In this document: in pieces, positions 17,872 to 27,165 of the stretch
Position numbering within the stretch: the stretch's first letter is position 1
Layout: the number at the start of each line of letters is the position of its first letter
Source of the DNA: Bacilli bacterium
Lineage (GTDB): Bacteria > Bacillota_I > Bacilli_A > RF39 > UBA660
NCBI GenBank assembly: GCA_017612805.1
Contig: JAGAFD010000010.1
Span: 62,001-126,000 of the forward strand
DNA length: 64,000 nt
Direction: 5' to 3'
Position numbers and translations under genes: made by a program
The notes under the pieces: model-generated
Databases searched by the model: none
The model's input: the letters and a program-made list of their open reading frames with translations, nothing else
What the model was told of the DNA's origin: nothing

Positions 17872-18630
17872 TTGCATATATATTATAATATCCTAATCTT
17901 TATTATTGGTAGTGTTTTAGGATCATTTTATACCGTTATCGCAACGCGTTTACCACAAAAAAAATCAATAATTAAACCACGTAGTCATTGTGATCAATGT
18001 GGGCACGTTTTAAGCCCTTTAGAGCTTATTCCCATCTTATCCTATATCTTTTTATTAGGAAGGTGTCATAAGTGCCATAAACGCATTGATATCACGTCTA
18101 CATTAGTGGAATTATTCTTAGGAACATCTTTTTTGTTAACATATTTATATTATGGTTTCTCATATGATTTTTATATCATTGTTATTATTTTATCTTTAAT
18201 AGCTATTATCTTTGTTAGTGATTTTAATTATTTAATTATTCTTGATTCACCATTAGTAGCTTCAGCAATATTAATCATAATTTTAAAAGCTTACTATTAT
18301 GGTTTCAACGAATTATTCTTATCAATTGTATATGGTTTAATTATGTTTGGGGTTATGTATTTAGTTAAACTTGGTGGTGATAAAGCCTTTGGTCGCGAAA
18401 GCTTAGGTGGCGGCGATATTAAACTTAGTTTCTTGCTTGGTTTAATATTAGGATGGCAAGGTGGTTTATTATCCATTGCTATTGGTTCATTTGTTGCTTT
18501 TCCAATCGCTTTAATAGCTAAGTTTAAAAAATCATCTAATGAGATTCCATTTGGACCTTATTTATTGCTTGGTTTATTAATAACTTATTTCTTTTATGAA
18601 CCAATTATTAATTTCATTTTAGGCAAATAA
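17872..18630 (+). CDS. pilD: Prepilin peptidase / N-methyltransferase (PilD/ComC-like)
   Basis: A membrane aspartyl peptidase that cuts class III prepilin leaders after Gly and methylates the new N-terminus. The cytoplasmic loop has two CxxC pairs (CDQCGHVL, CHKCHKRID). The catalytic Asp residues are in the stretch VSDFNYLIILDS and in GGGDIKLSFLLG. About eight TM helices are expected. The start is TTG 17872, preceded by AGGGGG at 7 bases; the longer upstream frame runs into pilC. It probably processes the GFTLVELL-type prepilin encoded at 37601, the only clear class III substrate in the window. Confidence 0.93.
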   Translation: MHIYYNILIFIIGSVLGSFYTVIATRLPQKKSIIKPRSHCDQCGHVLSPLELIPILSYIFLLGRCHKCHKRIDITSTLVELFLGTSFLLTYLYYGFSYDFYIIVIILSLIAIIFVSDFNYLIILDSPLVASAILIIILKAYYYGFNELFLSIVYGLIMFGVMYLVKLGGDKAFGRESLGGGDIKLSFLLGLILGWQGGLLSIAIGSFVAFPIALIAKFKKSSNEIPFGPYLLLGLLITYFFYEPIINFILGK

Positions 18631-18657
18631 AAAACATCATTTACATGATGTTTTTTT
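18631..18657. terminator. Bidirectional terminator between pilD and pilB
   Basis: AAAACATCAT, loop, ATGATGTTTTTTT; it lies between converging genes with T-runs usable on both strands. Confidence 0.85.
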
Positions 18658-20230
18658 AAATATCTAATAAATCGAAATTAGCAAAGTTACTAATATTATA
18701 ATTATTCGGATTAGTATTTTGATTTACTGGTTGTGGTTGAGGCATTGGTTGTGGAGTAGCCATTGTTGGTGCCATATTATTTAACTCACGATTTAAAATA
18801 TCGCTATTTGGTACTTTGCTAAAATCATCATAGACTTGTTGATTTGGATTTAATGGACTAACACTAATTCGTGGGAATTCATCGCCAGGATTAGCTATTG
18901 GTGTTGTAATTGGTCTTTCAGTTGCAATCACATTTTGATTATTAGGAATTATATTTTGCATCATTTGTGGTTGATTAGCCATATTTTGATCAATATTCTT
19001 TCCTAATAAAGCATTTTTAATTCCTACATCTTCATCATCAATATCACTTTCAATATCAATAACTCTAACGATTTCTTCGAATGATGTATCACCATTAATA
19101 ACCTTTTGTAAGCCGTCTACAAGTAGGGAAGTAGTATCACATTCTTCATATACTAATCTTCTTAAATCATGACGGTTCATTCCATTAACGATGGCATCAC
19201 GAACACTTTGGTTTAATAATAAAGCTTCATGAACCGCAACACGGCCTTTATAACCTTTAATACATTTTTCACAACCTACTGGTTCATAAATTTGATCTAC
19301 TTCTTGATGTAAAATCTCTCTAAATACGTTTCTTTCATATGGGGTAGTAGGTCTTGCTTTTCTGCAATGTGGACATAATTTTTTAGTTAATCTTTGAGAA
19401 ATAATTCCGGTTAATGCTGAACCTAATAAATATCTTTCAATATCCATATCAAGTAAACGTTCAATAGTATTTAATGAGTTATTGGTGTGGATGGTTGAAA
19501 GCACTAAGTGACCAGTAATAGATGCACGAACCGCAATACGAGCCGTTTCGTCATCACGAATTTCTCCGATCATTATAATGTCGGGGTCTTGACGTAAGAT
19601 ACTTCTTAAGGTAGCACCAAAAGTTAAACCAATTTCAGAGTTAACTTGAACTTGATTAATACCAGGAATTTTCATTTCGACTGGGTCTTCTACAGTAATA
19701 ATATTACGTTCACGGGTATTAAGACGTTGTAACATTGCATATACGGTTGTAGATTTACCGGTACCAGTAGCACCGGTTGTAAGAATAATACCGTTTGGAA
19801 CACTAATCATTTTTTTAACAATAGCTAAGTTTTTCTCAGATAAGCCTAATGTTTCAAGACCTTCCAAGCTCATTGAATAATCTAAGATACGGATAACGAT
19901 CTTCTCGCCATCAACAATTGGTAAACTAGATACACGCAAGTCAACGGCATTGCCATCATTTTCGGATTTAATGGCACCATCTTGTGGTAATCTAGATTCA
20001 GTTATATTCATACCAGAAATAATTTTAATTCTGGTCGTTAAGTTCTTTTTAACAACTTCAGGGACTTCAGCATAATCAACTAATTCGCCGTCAATTCTAA
20101 TACGCACATTTAACACCGTTGGTGTTGGATCAAAATGAATATCGGATGCTTTATGCTTAACGGCATCGATAATAATTTCGTTAACTAGATTTACAACTGG
20201 CGTATTTTCATAATCAAATGTTTTCAGCAT
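18656..20230 (-). CDS. pilB: Type IV pilus assembly ATPase PilB/GspE-type
   Basis: The motor for pilin polymerisation. Walker A is GATGTGKST (153-161), Walker B region DPDIIMIGEIRDDET (215-229), and the zinc motif CPHC (286) ... CEKC (320). His residues in STIHTNNSLNTI complete the secretion-ATPase signature. The usual N-terminal MshEN-type domain is missing: the protein begins almost at the N2 domain. The last ~90 residues are a low-complexity Asn/Gln/Pro tail (for example MANQPQMMQNIIPNNQ) of unknown role. The start is ATG 20230 (AAAGGG upstream). The gene is convergent with pilC-pilD rather than in one operon and has its own TATAAT at about 20260 on this strand. Confidence 0.93.
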   Translation of the reverse strand: MLKTFDYENTPVVNLVNEIIIDAVKHKASDIHFDPTPTVLNVRIRIDGELVDYAEVPEVVKKNLTTRIKIISGMNITESRLPQDGAIKSENDGNAVDLRVSSLPIVDGEKIVIRILDYSMSLEGLETLGLSEKNLAIVKKMISVPNGIILTTGATGTGKSTTVYAMLQRLNTRERNIITVEDPVEMKIPGINQVQVNSEIGLTFGATLRSILRQDPDIIMIGEIRDDETARIAVRASITGHLVLSTIHTNNSLNTIERLLDMDIERYLLGSALTGIISQRLTKKLCPHCRKARPTTPYERNVFREILHQEVDQIYEPVGCEKCIKGYKGRVAVHEALLLNQSVRDAIVNGMNRHDLRRLVYEECDTTSLLVDGLQKVINGDTSFEEIVRVIDIESDIDDEDVGIKNALLGKNIDQNMANQPQMMQNIIPNNQNVIATERPITTPIANPGDEFPRISVSPLNPNQQVYDDFSKVPNSDILNRELNNMAPTMATPQPMPQPQPVNQNTNPNNYNISNFANFDLLDI

Positions 20231-20331
20231 AGCTACCAATCCCTTTATTATTCTCTTATTAATTATATCATATTTATCGCAATAAACAATATAAAATAAT
20301 TGTATTTTTAAAATATTATGGTATAATCTAT

Positions 20332-20550
20332 TTAGCAAATGCAAAGAACAAGAGGAGTAATATTAATTAATTTTAAGAAGAGAGTTTATGTTTGGTGAAA
20401 ATAAACAAAATTAATGATATGAAGGTAGCTTGGGAGCAGTTATTCTGAAATAGTAGTAAGAATAAACGTGATACGCGTTAAGTATTTAAGAAGCAATTAA
20501 AGTGGTACCACGATCTAATTCGTCTTTATGATGAATTAGATTTTTTTATT
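20332..20550 (+). promoter_or_regulatory. T-box riboswitch upstream of the HD protein and valS, likely valine-specific
   Basis: Tandem start: an extended -10 (TGGTATAAT, 20330-20337). The leader has the base helix CAAG/CTTG, a GAAGGTAGCTTG specifier-loop region with valine codon GTA at 20425-20427, the T-box core AGTGGTACCACG (20501-20512) and the terminator ATCTAATTCGTC...ATGAATTAGAT followed by T (20513-20547). Uncharged tRNA-Val should favour the antiterminator and switch on the downstream genes. The codon assignment is supported by valS being second in the operon. Confidence 0.88.
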
Positions 20551-20567
20551 AGAAAGGAGTAATTTTA

Positions 20568-22058
20568 ATGCATATTATTGAAGAATTTGATAATTATACT
20601 AAACAATTTGATTTAAAAGATGAATGTATTAAAGAAAAATATGATCATTCTTATCATGTATATGGTTTTGGTGAAGCAATTATGGCGGCTGAAGGTTTTA
20701 GTGAATATGAAACGAAATTAGGTTTAATTGCTTGTATGTATCATGATATTGGTCGTTTTTATCAATGGACTAATTATCATACTTACATGGATGCTGATAG
20801 TATTGACCACGCCAGTTTAAGTGCAGAAATCTTTAAAAAAGAAATTGCTCCTAAATTATCCTTAAACGAAGAAGATATTAATACCATTTTTGATGCGATT
20901 TATTATCACAATAAGTTTGATGTTTCCAATGTTGGTGGTATTAGCAAAAAGATTTTATCATTAGTTCGTGATGCTGATAAAATCGAAATCATGAATCGTA
21001 TGTATATAACTACACTAGATAATCCGATGGATCCTATCCCAACATCTTATGATAAAGTAATTCCTCAAAATATTGTTGATGATACTTTAGGTGGTCGTAT
21101 GTTAAGTAATAAAGATATTATTACGCCTTGTCTAAGAACAGTGAGACATTTAAGTTGGATTAATGATATTAATTTTAATAGTACCATTCAAATGATCGTT
21201 GATTTAGATATTTTTAATCGTAAATATGAATTAGTTAGAAGTCATGAAAATGAACAAAATTTAAGAATTATCCAAGATTATGTTGATCAAAAAATCAATG
21301 AAAGAATTGATATAAAAGCTGATTTTTTCTATGAAATTAAACAAAAATTTAATCAATTCGTTTATCAATATGATTTAAATGATGAAAATATTAAAAACAA
21401 ATTTGAACATTCATATCGAGTAATGGCTAATTGTAAAAGAATTGCTGGCGAATTAAATTTAAATGAAAATGACACTAATTTAGCAATTTTAATTGGTATC
21501 TTACATGATATTGGACGTTTTGAACAAGTAACTATTTATAAAAGTTTTAAAGATCATCAAACTATCGACCATGCTGCGTTAGGTTGTAAGATCTTATTTG
21601 AACAAGGTTTAATTAAAGAATTTTGGCCTAATGAAAGTGATTACGATTTAATCAAATTTGCAATTGGCAATCATAATAAAGTAGCTATTACCGAAACTGA
21701 CAATGATCGTTTCTTACTTTTTGCTAAGATTATTCGTGATGCCGATAAATTAGATATTGTATATCTTTGGGGTATTTTAAAAGAATATCATATTGTTATT
21801 GAAAATGAATCAGTAACGCCAAAAGTTTTAGATGATTTCAAAAAGAATATTTCCATTAATCGCGTTGATGTAAAAAATCCGAGTGATGATATTGTACTTA
21901 CGTATTCCTTCGTTTTTGATTTAAATTTTATTGAAAGTATGAAAAGAATGAAAGAATATTTATACAACTACTATTGTCGAGTGAACATTTATCATCAATT
22001 TGATGAAATTCATAAAGTAGCAATTAATTATTTAGAAAAGAGGATTAATTTATGTTAG
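20568..22058 (+). CDS. Tandem HD-domain phosphohydrolase-like protein
   Basis: A 496-residue protein made of two homologous HD halves. Half one (about 1-240) has HSYHV, MYHDIGRFYQW, IDHASL, YYHN and VRDADKIEI. Half two (about 255-496) has HSYRV, LHDIGRFEQV, IDHAAL, IGNHN and IRDADKLDI. All five metal-site motifs of the HD superfamily are present in both halves, so both could be active metal-dependent phosphohydrolases; substrate is unknown. It is the first gene after the valine T-box and overlaps valS by 7 bases, so its synthesis should follow valine-tRNA charging. Single-domain relatives of about 230 residues are common in Firmicutes; the fused pair looks like a duplication. Confidence 0.85.
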   Translation: MHIIEEFDNYTKQFDLKDECIKEKYDHSYHVYGFGEAIMAAEGFSEYETKLGLIACMYHDIGRFYQWTNYHTYMDADSIDHASLSAEIFKKEIAPKLSLNEEDINTIFDAIYYHNKFDVSNVGGISKKILSLVRDADKIEIMNRMYITTLDNPMDPIPTSYDKVIPQNIVDDTLGGRMLSNKDIITPCLRTVRHLSWINDINFNSTIQMIVDLDIFNRKYELVRSHENEQNLRIIQDYVDQKINERIDIKADFFYEIKQKFNQFVYQYDLNDENIKNKFEHSYRVMANCKRIAGELNLNENDTNLAILIGILHDIGRFEQVTIYKSFKDHQTIDHAALGCKILFEQGLIKEFWPNESDYDLIKFAIGNHNKVAITETDNDRFLLFAKIIRDADKLDIVYLWGILKEYHIVIENESVTPKVLDDFKKNISINRVDVKNPSDDIVLTYSFVFDLNFIESMKRMKEYLYNYYCRVNIYHQFDEIHKVAINYLEKRINLC

Positions 22059-24463
22059 ATAAAAAATATGATTTTAAAGAAAAAGAAATTAAATGGATGA
22101 ATTATTGGAATGATGAAAAAATCTATGAATTTAAAAAGGATCAAAGAGAAGTTTATTCTATAGATACTCCGCCACCTACCGTAAATGGTAAAATTCATAT
22201 TGGACATATTTTTTCATATTCACAAGCAGAAATGATTGCACGTTATAAAAGATTAAAAGGATTTAATGTTTTTTATCCCTTTGGTTTTGATGATAACGGT
22301 CTTCCATCAGAACGTTTAGTTGAAAAAGAGCAAGGTAAAAAAGCTCACGAAATTGGTCGTGAAGAATTCTCTAAACTTTGTTATGATACAACTACTAAAT
22401 ATGAAAGTGACTTTAAAAAATTATTTAAAAGAGCTGGATTTAGTGCCAATATTGATAATGCTTATAAAACTGTAAGTCCATCAAGTACTAAAATTAGTCA
22501 AATATCTTTTATTGAACTTGCTAATAAAGGGGCTTGTTATCATAAAGAAAGTCCAGCATTATGGTGTAATGAATGTTTAACTTCTATTGCTCAAGCTGAA
22601 CTTGAAACTAAAACGATTCAAACCATGTTTAATTATATAAATTATGAAACTACTGATGGCGAAACATTTACTATTGCAACAACTCGTCCAGAGTTAATTC
22701 CGGCTATTGTATGTGTTTTTGTAAATCCTGAAGATCCAGTTCATAATCATTTAATTGGTAAAACTGCTCATATTCCCGTTATTGATGTAGAAGTACCAAT
22801 TTTAGCTGACGAAAAGGTAGCTATTGATAAAGGTACCGGTGTCGTTATGTGTTGTACATTTGGTGACCAAACCGATATTGAATGGTGGAAGAAGTATAAT
22901 TTACCATTAAAAAATATTTTTACTAACGATGGTAAAATTGTTGATTCTGTTAAAAATTATGGTGGTCTAACTATTAAAGAAGCTCGTGCAAAAATTATTG
23001 AAGATTTTAAAGAAGCTGGTTATTTAGTTAAACAAGAAGAATTAGAACACGAAGTACAAGTTCATGAACGTTGTGGTAAAGAGGTAGAATATACCGTAAT
23101 GAATCAATGGTTTATTGATATAATGAATCAAAAACAAGATTTCATTGATATTGGTAATCAAATTAAATGGTATCCAGATCACATGCATATTCGTTACAAT
23201 GAATGGGTAGAAAATATAATGTGGGATTGGTGTATTTCCCGTCAAAGATATTTTGGCGTACCATTCCCAGTTTGGTATTGTAAAAAATGTGGTAAAGTTA
23301 AATTAGCGAGAATTGAAGACTTACCAGTAAATCCATTAGTTGATCAACCAACAACTCCTTGTGAATGTGGTTGTAATGAATTTATTCCAGAAAAAGATAT
23401 TATGGATACATGGCAAACATCTTCTATTACACCATTAATTAATATGCGTTATGGTGAAAAAGATAATTATGAAGATATCTTAAAACCAATGAGTTTAAGA
23501 TGTAATGCTCATGATATTATTCGTACATGGGATTTTTATAGTATTGTTAAATCATTCTATAACTTTGGCGCTAAACCTTGGGAAAATGTCATGATTTCCG
23601 GTTTCGTTATGGCCAATAAAGGGGAAAAGATTTCGAAGAGTAAATCTAATTCTAAGATGGAACCATTTGAATTACTAGATGAATATGGTGCTGATGTAGT
23701 TAGATATTGGGCCGGTTCAGGAAAATTAGGAACGGATATTGTATTTAATGATGAAACATTCTTAAGAGGTAAAAAATTAATTAATAAAATTTGGAATGTA
23801 TCAAAATTTATTGAAATGCATTTAGCTGATTATGAAGATAAAGAATTTAATGATTTTGAATACATTGATAAGTGGGTAATTGCTAAATTTAATGAAATGG
23901 AATCAGGCTTCATTAAATACTTAGATAATTATGAAATGGGTCTTGCTTTAAATCACTTAGAAAAATTCTTCTGGAATTTCTGTGATAACTATATTGAAAT
24001 TGTTAAACATCGTTTATATCGTCCTGAAGAATTTGGTGATATTCCAAGATATTCTGGTCAAAAAACAGTTTATATGATTTTATATAAATTATTACAAGAC
24101 TTTAGTATTTTCTTCCCATTCATTACTGAAGAAATTTATCAAGAGTTATATCATGATCAAAAATCAATCCATTTAACTAATATTAAAGAATTTGATTATG
24201 ATTTTAATAATGAATTAATTAATGGCGATAAGTTAAATATGATTATCAGTCAAGTAAGAGGAGAAAAGTCAAATAATAATATGTCAGTTAAAACTCCAGT
24301 TAAATCATTAAAATTAAGTTTAAGTGATGAATTAAATGATGCGGTAAATAAAGCAATTAAAGACTTTAAAGCTACATTATTCTTAGAAGATTTAACCATT
24401 AATAAAACTGATAAAGATTTTGTAATTGATGAAATTATACTTGATTTAGATGCAACTAATTAA
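22052..24463 (+). CDS. valS: Valyl-tRNA synthetase, archaeal-type
   Basis: Charges tRNA-Val; class Ia. HIGH is HIGH at 49-52 and KMSKS appears as KISKS (about 527). The editing domain includes TIATTRPELIPA and WISRQ-like WCISRQRYFG. The N-terminus (IDTPPPTVNGKIHIGHIFSYSQAEMI) and FGFDDNGLPSERLVEKE differ from the Bacillus form and match the archaeal/rickettsial lineage. At 803 residues it is shorter than bacterial ValRS (about 880) and seems to lack the C-terminal coiled-coil arm. It is under T-box control behind the HD gene and followed by proS. Confidence 0.95.
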   Translation: MLDKKYDFKEKEIKWMNYWNDEKIYEFKKDQREVYSIDTPPPTVNGKIHIGHIFSYSQAEMIARYKRLKGFNVFYPFGFDDNGLPSERLVEKEQGKKAHEIGREEFSKLCYDTTTKYESDFKKLFKRAGFSANIDNAYKTVSPSSTKISQISFIELANKGACYHKESPALWCNECLTSIAQAELETKTIQTMFNYINYETTDGETFTIATTRPELIPAIVCVFVNPEDPVHNHLIGKTAHIPVIDVEVPILADEKVAIDKGTGVVMCCTFGDQTDIEWWKKYNLPLKNIFTNDGKIVDSVKNYGGLTIKEARAKIIEDFKEAGYLVKQEELEHEVQVHERCGKEVEYTVMNQWFIDIMNQKQDFIDIGNQIKWYPDHMHIRYNEWVENIMWDWCISRQRYFGVPFPVWYCKKCGKVKLARIEDLPVNPLVDQPTTPCECGCNEFIPEKDIMDTWQTSSITPLINMRYGEKDNYEDILKPMSLRCNAHDIIRTWDFYSIVKSFYNFGAKPWENVMISGFVMANKGEKISKSKSNSKMEPFELLDEYGADVVRYWAGSGKLGTDIVFNDETFLRGKKLINKIWNVSKFIEMHLADYEDKEFNDFEYIDKWVIAKFNEMESGFIKYLDNYEMGLALNHLEKFFWNFCDNYIEIVKHRLYRPEEFGDIPRYSGQKTVYMILYKLLQDFSIFFPFITEEIYQELYHDQKSIHLTNIKEFDYDFNNELINGDKLNMIISQVRGEKSNNNMSVKTPVKSLKLSLSDELNDAVNKAIKDFKATLFLEDLTINKTDKDFVIDEIILDLDATN

Positions 24464-24491
24464 TAAAATAAAAATGAAAGAAGGTAAGTAG

Positions 24492-25916
24492 ATGAATAAT
24501 AATGCTATTACACCAAGAGATGTTGATTTTGCTAAATGGTATACCGATGTCGTAAGAGCTGCTAAGTTAGCTGACTATACTTCTGTTAAAGGTTGTATTG
24601 CTATTGAACCTAATGGTTATGCTATTTGGGAAAATATTCAAAAAATAATGGATCAAAAATTTAAAGAAATGGGACATGTTAATGTTCAAATGCCATTATT
24701 AATTCCGGAAAGTCTATTTAATCAAGAAAAAGAATTAATTGAAGGGTTTGCTCCAGAATTATTATGGGCAACTGCTGCTGGTGAAAAGAAGTTAGAAGAA
24801 CGTCATGCTATTCGATCTACTTCCGAAACATTATTCTGCGATTATTATAAAAAACATATTACATCTTATAAGGATTTACCAAAGCTTTATAATCAATGGT
24901 GTAATGTATTTAGATATGAAAAAGAAACTAGACCATTTTTAAGAAGTCGCGAATTCCTATGGCAAGAAGGTCATACGATTCATGCTACAGCTGAGGAAGC
25001 CCAATGGGAAACAAAACGGATGATGGATGTTTATGTTTGGTTTAATAAAGAAATCTTAGCAATTCCATCTATCACTGGTAAAAAGACTGAAAAAGAAAAA
25101 TTTGCGGGTGCGGAATATACGTTAACCAATGAAGACTTAATGTATAATGGTGTTTGTTTACAAGATGGTACCAGTCATTATTTTGGTCAAAAGTTTTCGA
25201 AAGCTTATGATGTTAAATTTACAAATAAAGATAACCAAGATGAATATGCTTACTATACAACTTGGGGTAAAACAACGCGTGCTATTGCAGCTATAATCAT
25301 GGTTCATGCCGATGATAAAGGTTTAGTTTTACCACCAAGAATTGCACCAAAGCAAGTAGCTATTATTCCAATTGGCAATGGTAACGAAGAAGTTATTAAT
25401 TTAGCCAATGAATTAAATAATAAATTAAATCAAAGCGGTATAACTTCTTATATCGATAATTCTGATAAATCACCAGGGTTTAAGTTTGCTGAAGCTGAAG
25501 TAAATGGTATTCCGATTCGTATTGAAATTGGTCCAAGAGATCTTGCTAATAGTGAAATTACTTTTGCAAGACGTGACACTTCAGAAAAATATCAAGTAAA
25601 TATTAACGATGATTTAGTTACTTATACCAAAGACTTACTTGATACAATTCAAGATGATATGTTAATTAAAGCAACTAAGCGTCGTGACGAATTAACCTTT
25701 ACAGCTCATAACTTAGATGATTTTGAACGTATTTTAAATACCCAACCAGGATTTATTCATGCTGATTGGTGTGGTGATGAAGCTTGTGAAAATCGTGTTA
25801 AAGAAATTAAAGGATGTAAATCACGATTAATATCTGATGAGCCTTTAATTGATGGTAAATGTGCTATTTGTGGTAAAGAAGCTAAACATCATGTTATTTG
25901 GGGTTTACAATATTAA
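24492..25916 (+). CDS. proS: Prolyl-tRNA synthetase, archaeal/eukaryotic-type (ProS type 3)
   Basis: Charges tRNA-Pro; class IIa. It has motif 2 FRYEKETRPFLRSREFLWQE (about 140) and motif 3 around GKTTRAIAAIIMVHADDKG. The C-terminal zinc-type domain has Cys at CGDEACENRVKEIKGCKS and CAICGKEAKHHVIWGLQY, ending in Tyr as in this class. It lacks the ~180-residue editing insertion of the bacterial type, so the protein is 474 residues. Probably cotranscribed with valS (28-base gap, site GAAGGTAAG). A terminator follows. Confidence 0.95.
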   Translation: MNNNAITPRDVDFAKWYTDVVRAAKLADYTSVKGCIAIEPNGYAIWENIQKIMDQKFKEMGHVNVQMPLLIPESLFNQEKELIEGFAPELLWATAAGEKKLEERHAIRSTSETLFCDYYKKHITSYKDLPKLYNQWCNVFRYEKETRPFLRSREFLWQEGHTIHATAEEAQWETKRMMDVYVWFNKEILAIPSITGKKTEKEKFAGAEYTLTNEDLMYNGVCLQDGTSHYFGQKFSKAYDVKFTNKDNQDEYAYYTTWGKTTRAIAAIIMVHADDKGLVLPPRIAPKQVAIIPIGNGNEEVINLANELNNKLNQSGITSYIDNSDKSPGFKFAEAEVNGIPIRIEIGPRDLANSEITFARRDTSEKYQVNINDDLVTYTKDLLDTIQDDMLIKATKRRDELTFTAHNLDDFERILNTQPGFIHADWCGDEACENRVKEIKGCKSRLISDEPLIDGKCAICGKEAKHHVIWGLQY

Positions 25917-25931
25917 TATGTTAACTATATG

Positions 25932-25958
25932 AAAAGGCAATGTATATATTGTCTTTTT
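25932..25958 (+). terminator. Terminator after proS
   Basis: AAAAGGCAAT, short loop, ATTGTCTTTTT with one G-U pair. Confidence 0.75.
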
Positions 25959-25977
25959 GTTTACGATAAAATAAAAA

Positions 25978-26005
25978 AGGAAATCATCACTTTTTCGCTA
26001 ATATA
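25978..26005 (+). promoter_or_regulatory. Sigma-H-like promoter copy 3, before the SPOR-radC-spoIVFAB run
   Basis: AGGAAAT (25978-25984), 11 bases, CGCTAATATA (25996-26005), then ATAGTAGAGAGCTATATAT. The downstream 12-15 bases also resemble copy 1 (TAGTGAGAGCCATAAAT). Confidence 0.6.
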
Positions 26006-26072
26006 ATAGTAGAGAGCTATATATCGACAAATTACGTAGCATTGATAATTTATATTGGTAATGGTGATAAAA

Positions 26073-26498
26073 GTGAAGAAAAGATTTTTATTATATGGTA
26101 TTACAATTTGTTTAGGTATCATATTAGCATTTATTTTTTATTATAAAATAGATGATTCTCTTGCTTCAGTAATAGATAATAGATCTGTTACTGTTTTTCA
26201 ATTAGGTGTTTTTAAAAATATTGAAAATGCTAAAGAATTCATCAGCAATAATCATATTGGATATTTGTTCTATGACGGGGAGTATTATCGTGTTTATGCG
26301 GGTATTACAATTGATAATATAAAATTAAACGAAGAATATTTAGAAAGTTTAAATCTTAATTATTATGAGAAAAAGCTCAGTGTTAATAAAGAATTTTATA
26401 ATTTAGTAAAAGAATATGATTCATTAACTAAAAGTACTAATAAACTATCTTTAACTAATCAAGATTTAATTGAAAGTTATCTTGAATCAACTAATTAA
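26073..26498 (+). CDS. Membrane-anchored SPOR-domain-like protein
   Basis: About 141 residues with a short N-terminal TM anchor (FLLYGITICLGIILAFIFYY). A SPOR-like region follows, with VTVFQLGVFKNIENAKEFI and FYDGEYYRVYAGITIDN. SPOR domains bind denuded septal glycan and are found in division or sporulation proteins. The start is set at GTG 26073 with GGTGAT four bases upstream; ATG 26061 is an alternative. It overlaps radC by 29 bases. The sigma-H-like promoter and the spoIVF-type genes downstream hint at a developmental or septal role, which is inference. Confidence 0.7.
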   Translation: MKKRFLLYGITICLGIILAFIFYYKIDDSLASVIDNRSVTVFQLGVFKNIENAKEFISNNHIGYLFYDGEYYRVYAGITIDNIKLNEEYLESLNLNYYEKKLSVNKEFYNLVKEYDSLTKSTNKLSLTNQDLIESYLESTN

Positions 26499-27165
26499 AG
26501 ATATTCCAAATAGTGCCCGTCCTAAAGAAAAAGCTTATTTAAATGGTATTAATTCATTAAACGATAATGAACTATTAGCAATATTAATTAATACTGGTTA
26601 TAAAAATACTTCTGCAATTGAAATTGCTAATTTATTATTAAAAGAACATCATAGTTTATATAATATTAGTAATTTATCGATTGATACTTTGACTAAATAC
26701 AAAGGAATTAGTAAGAATAAAGCAATTACCATTTTAAGTGCTATTGCTTTAGGTACAAGAGCTATTAATAATCATCAAGAAATTATTAAAATTAAAAATG
26801 CTTCCGATATTTATAATAAATATCAAATGATATTTAAGAATAACTATCAAGAAAACTTATTAGTAATCTTTTTAAATAATCAGCAAGTTATTATTAAGGA
26901 TGAAATCATTTTTAAAGGTTCTATTAATCAAAGTTTATTTCATCCTCGGGAAATATTTAAAAAAGCGATTGATTATTTAGCCGTTAAAATCATCTTGGTT
27001 CATAATCATCCTTCTGGTGATGTAACCCCAAGTATGGAAGATGATCGATTTACTTTAAATATGATTAATAATGGTAAGATGTTAGGTATTTATGTAATTG
27101 ATCATATAATCATTGGTGATACCTTTTATAGTTATTATGATCATAAAAAAGAATGGTTTTCATAA
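26470..27165 (+). CDS. radC: RadC/JAB-domain protein
   Basis: RadC-family (UPF0758) protein, a JAMM-type fold with a helix-hairpin-helix front. The N-terminal part is IKDIPNSARPKEKA and YKGISKNKAITILSAIALG. The metal-binding motif is VHNHPSGDVTPSMEDD (about 176-191), complete. No biochemical role is settled for the family; it was once linked to repair and is competence-induced in streptococci. Start TTG 26470 lies inside the SPOR gene; TTG 26482 is possible, and neither has a good ribosome site, suggesting coupling. In B. subtilis radC is also upstream of spoIVFA/B in the mre-min region, but mreBCD and minCD are absent here. Confidence 0.9.
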   Translation: MKVILNQLIKDIPNSARPKEKAYLNGINSLNDNELLAILINTGYKNTSAIEIANLLLKEHHSLYNISNLSIDTLTKYKGISKNKAITILSAIALGTRAINNHQEIIKIKNASDIYNKYQMIFKNNYQENLLVIFLNNQQVIIKDEIIFKGSINQSLFHPREIFKKAIDYLAVKIILVHNHPSGDVTPSMEDDRFTLNMINNGKMLGIYVIDHIIIGDTFYSYYDHKKEWFS

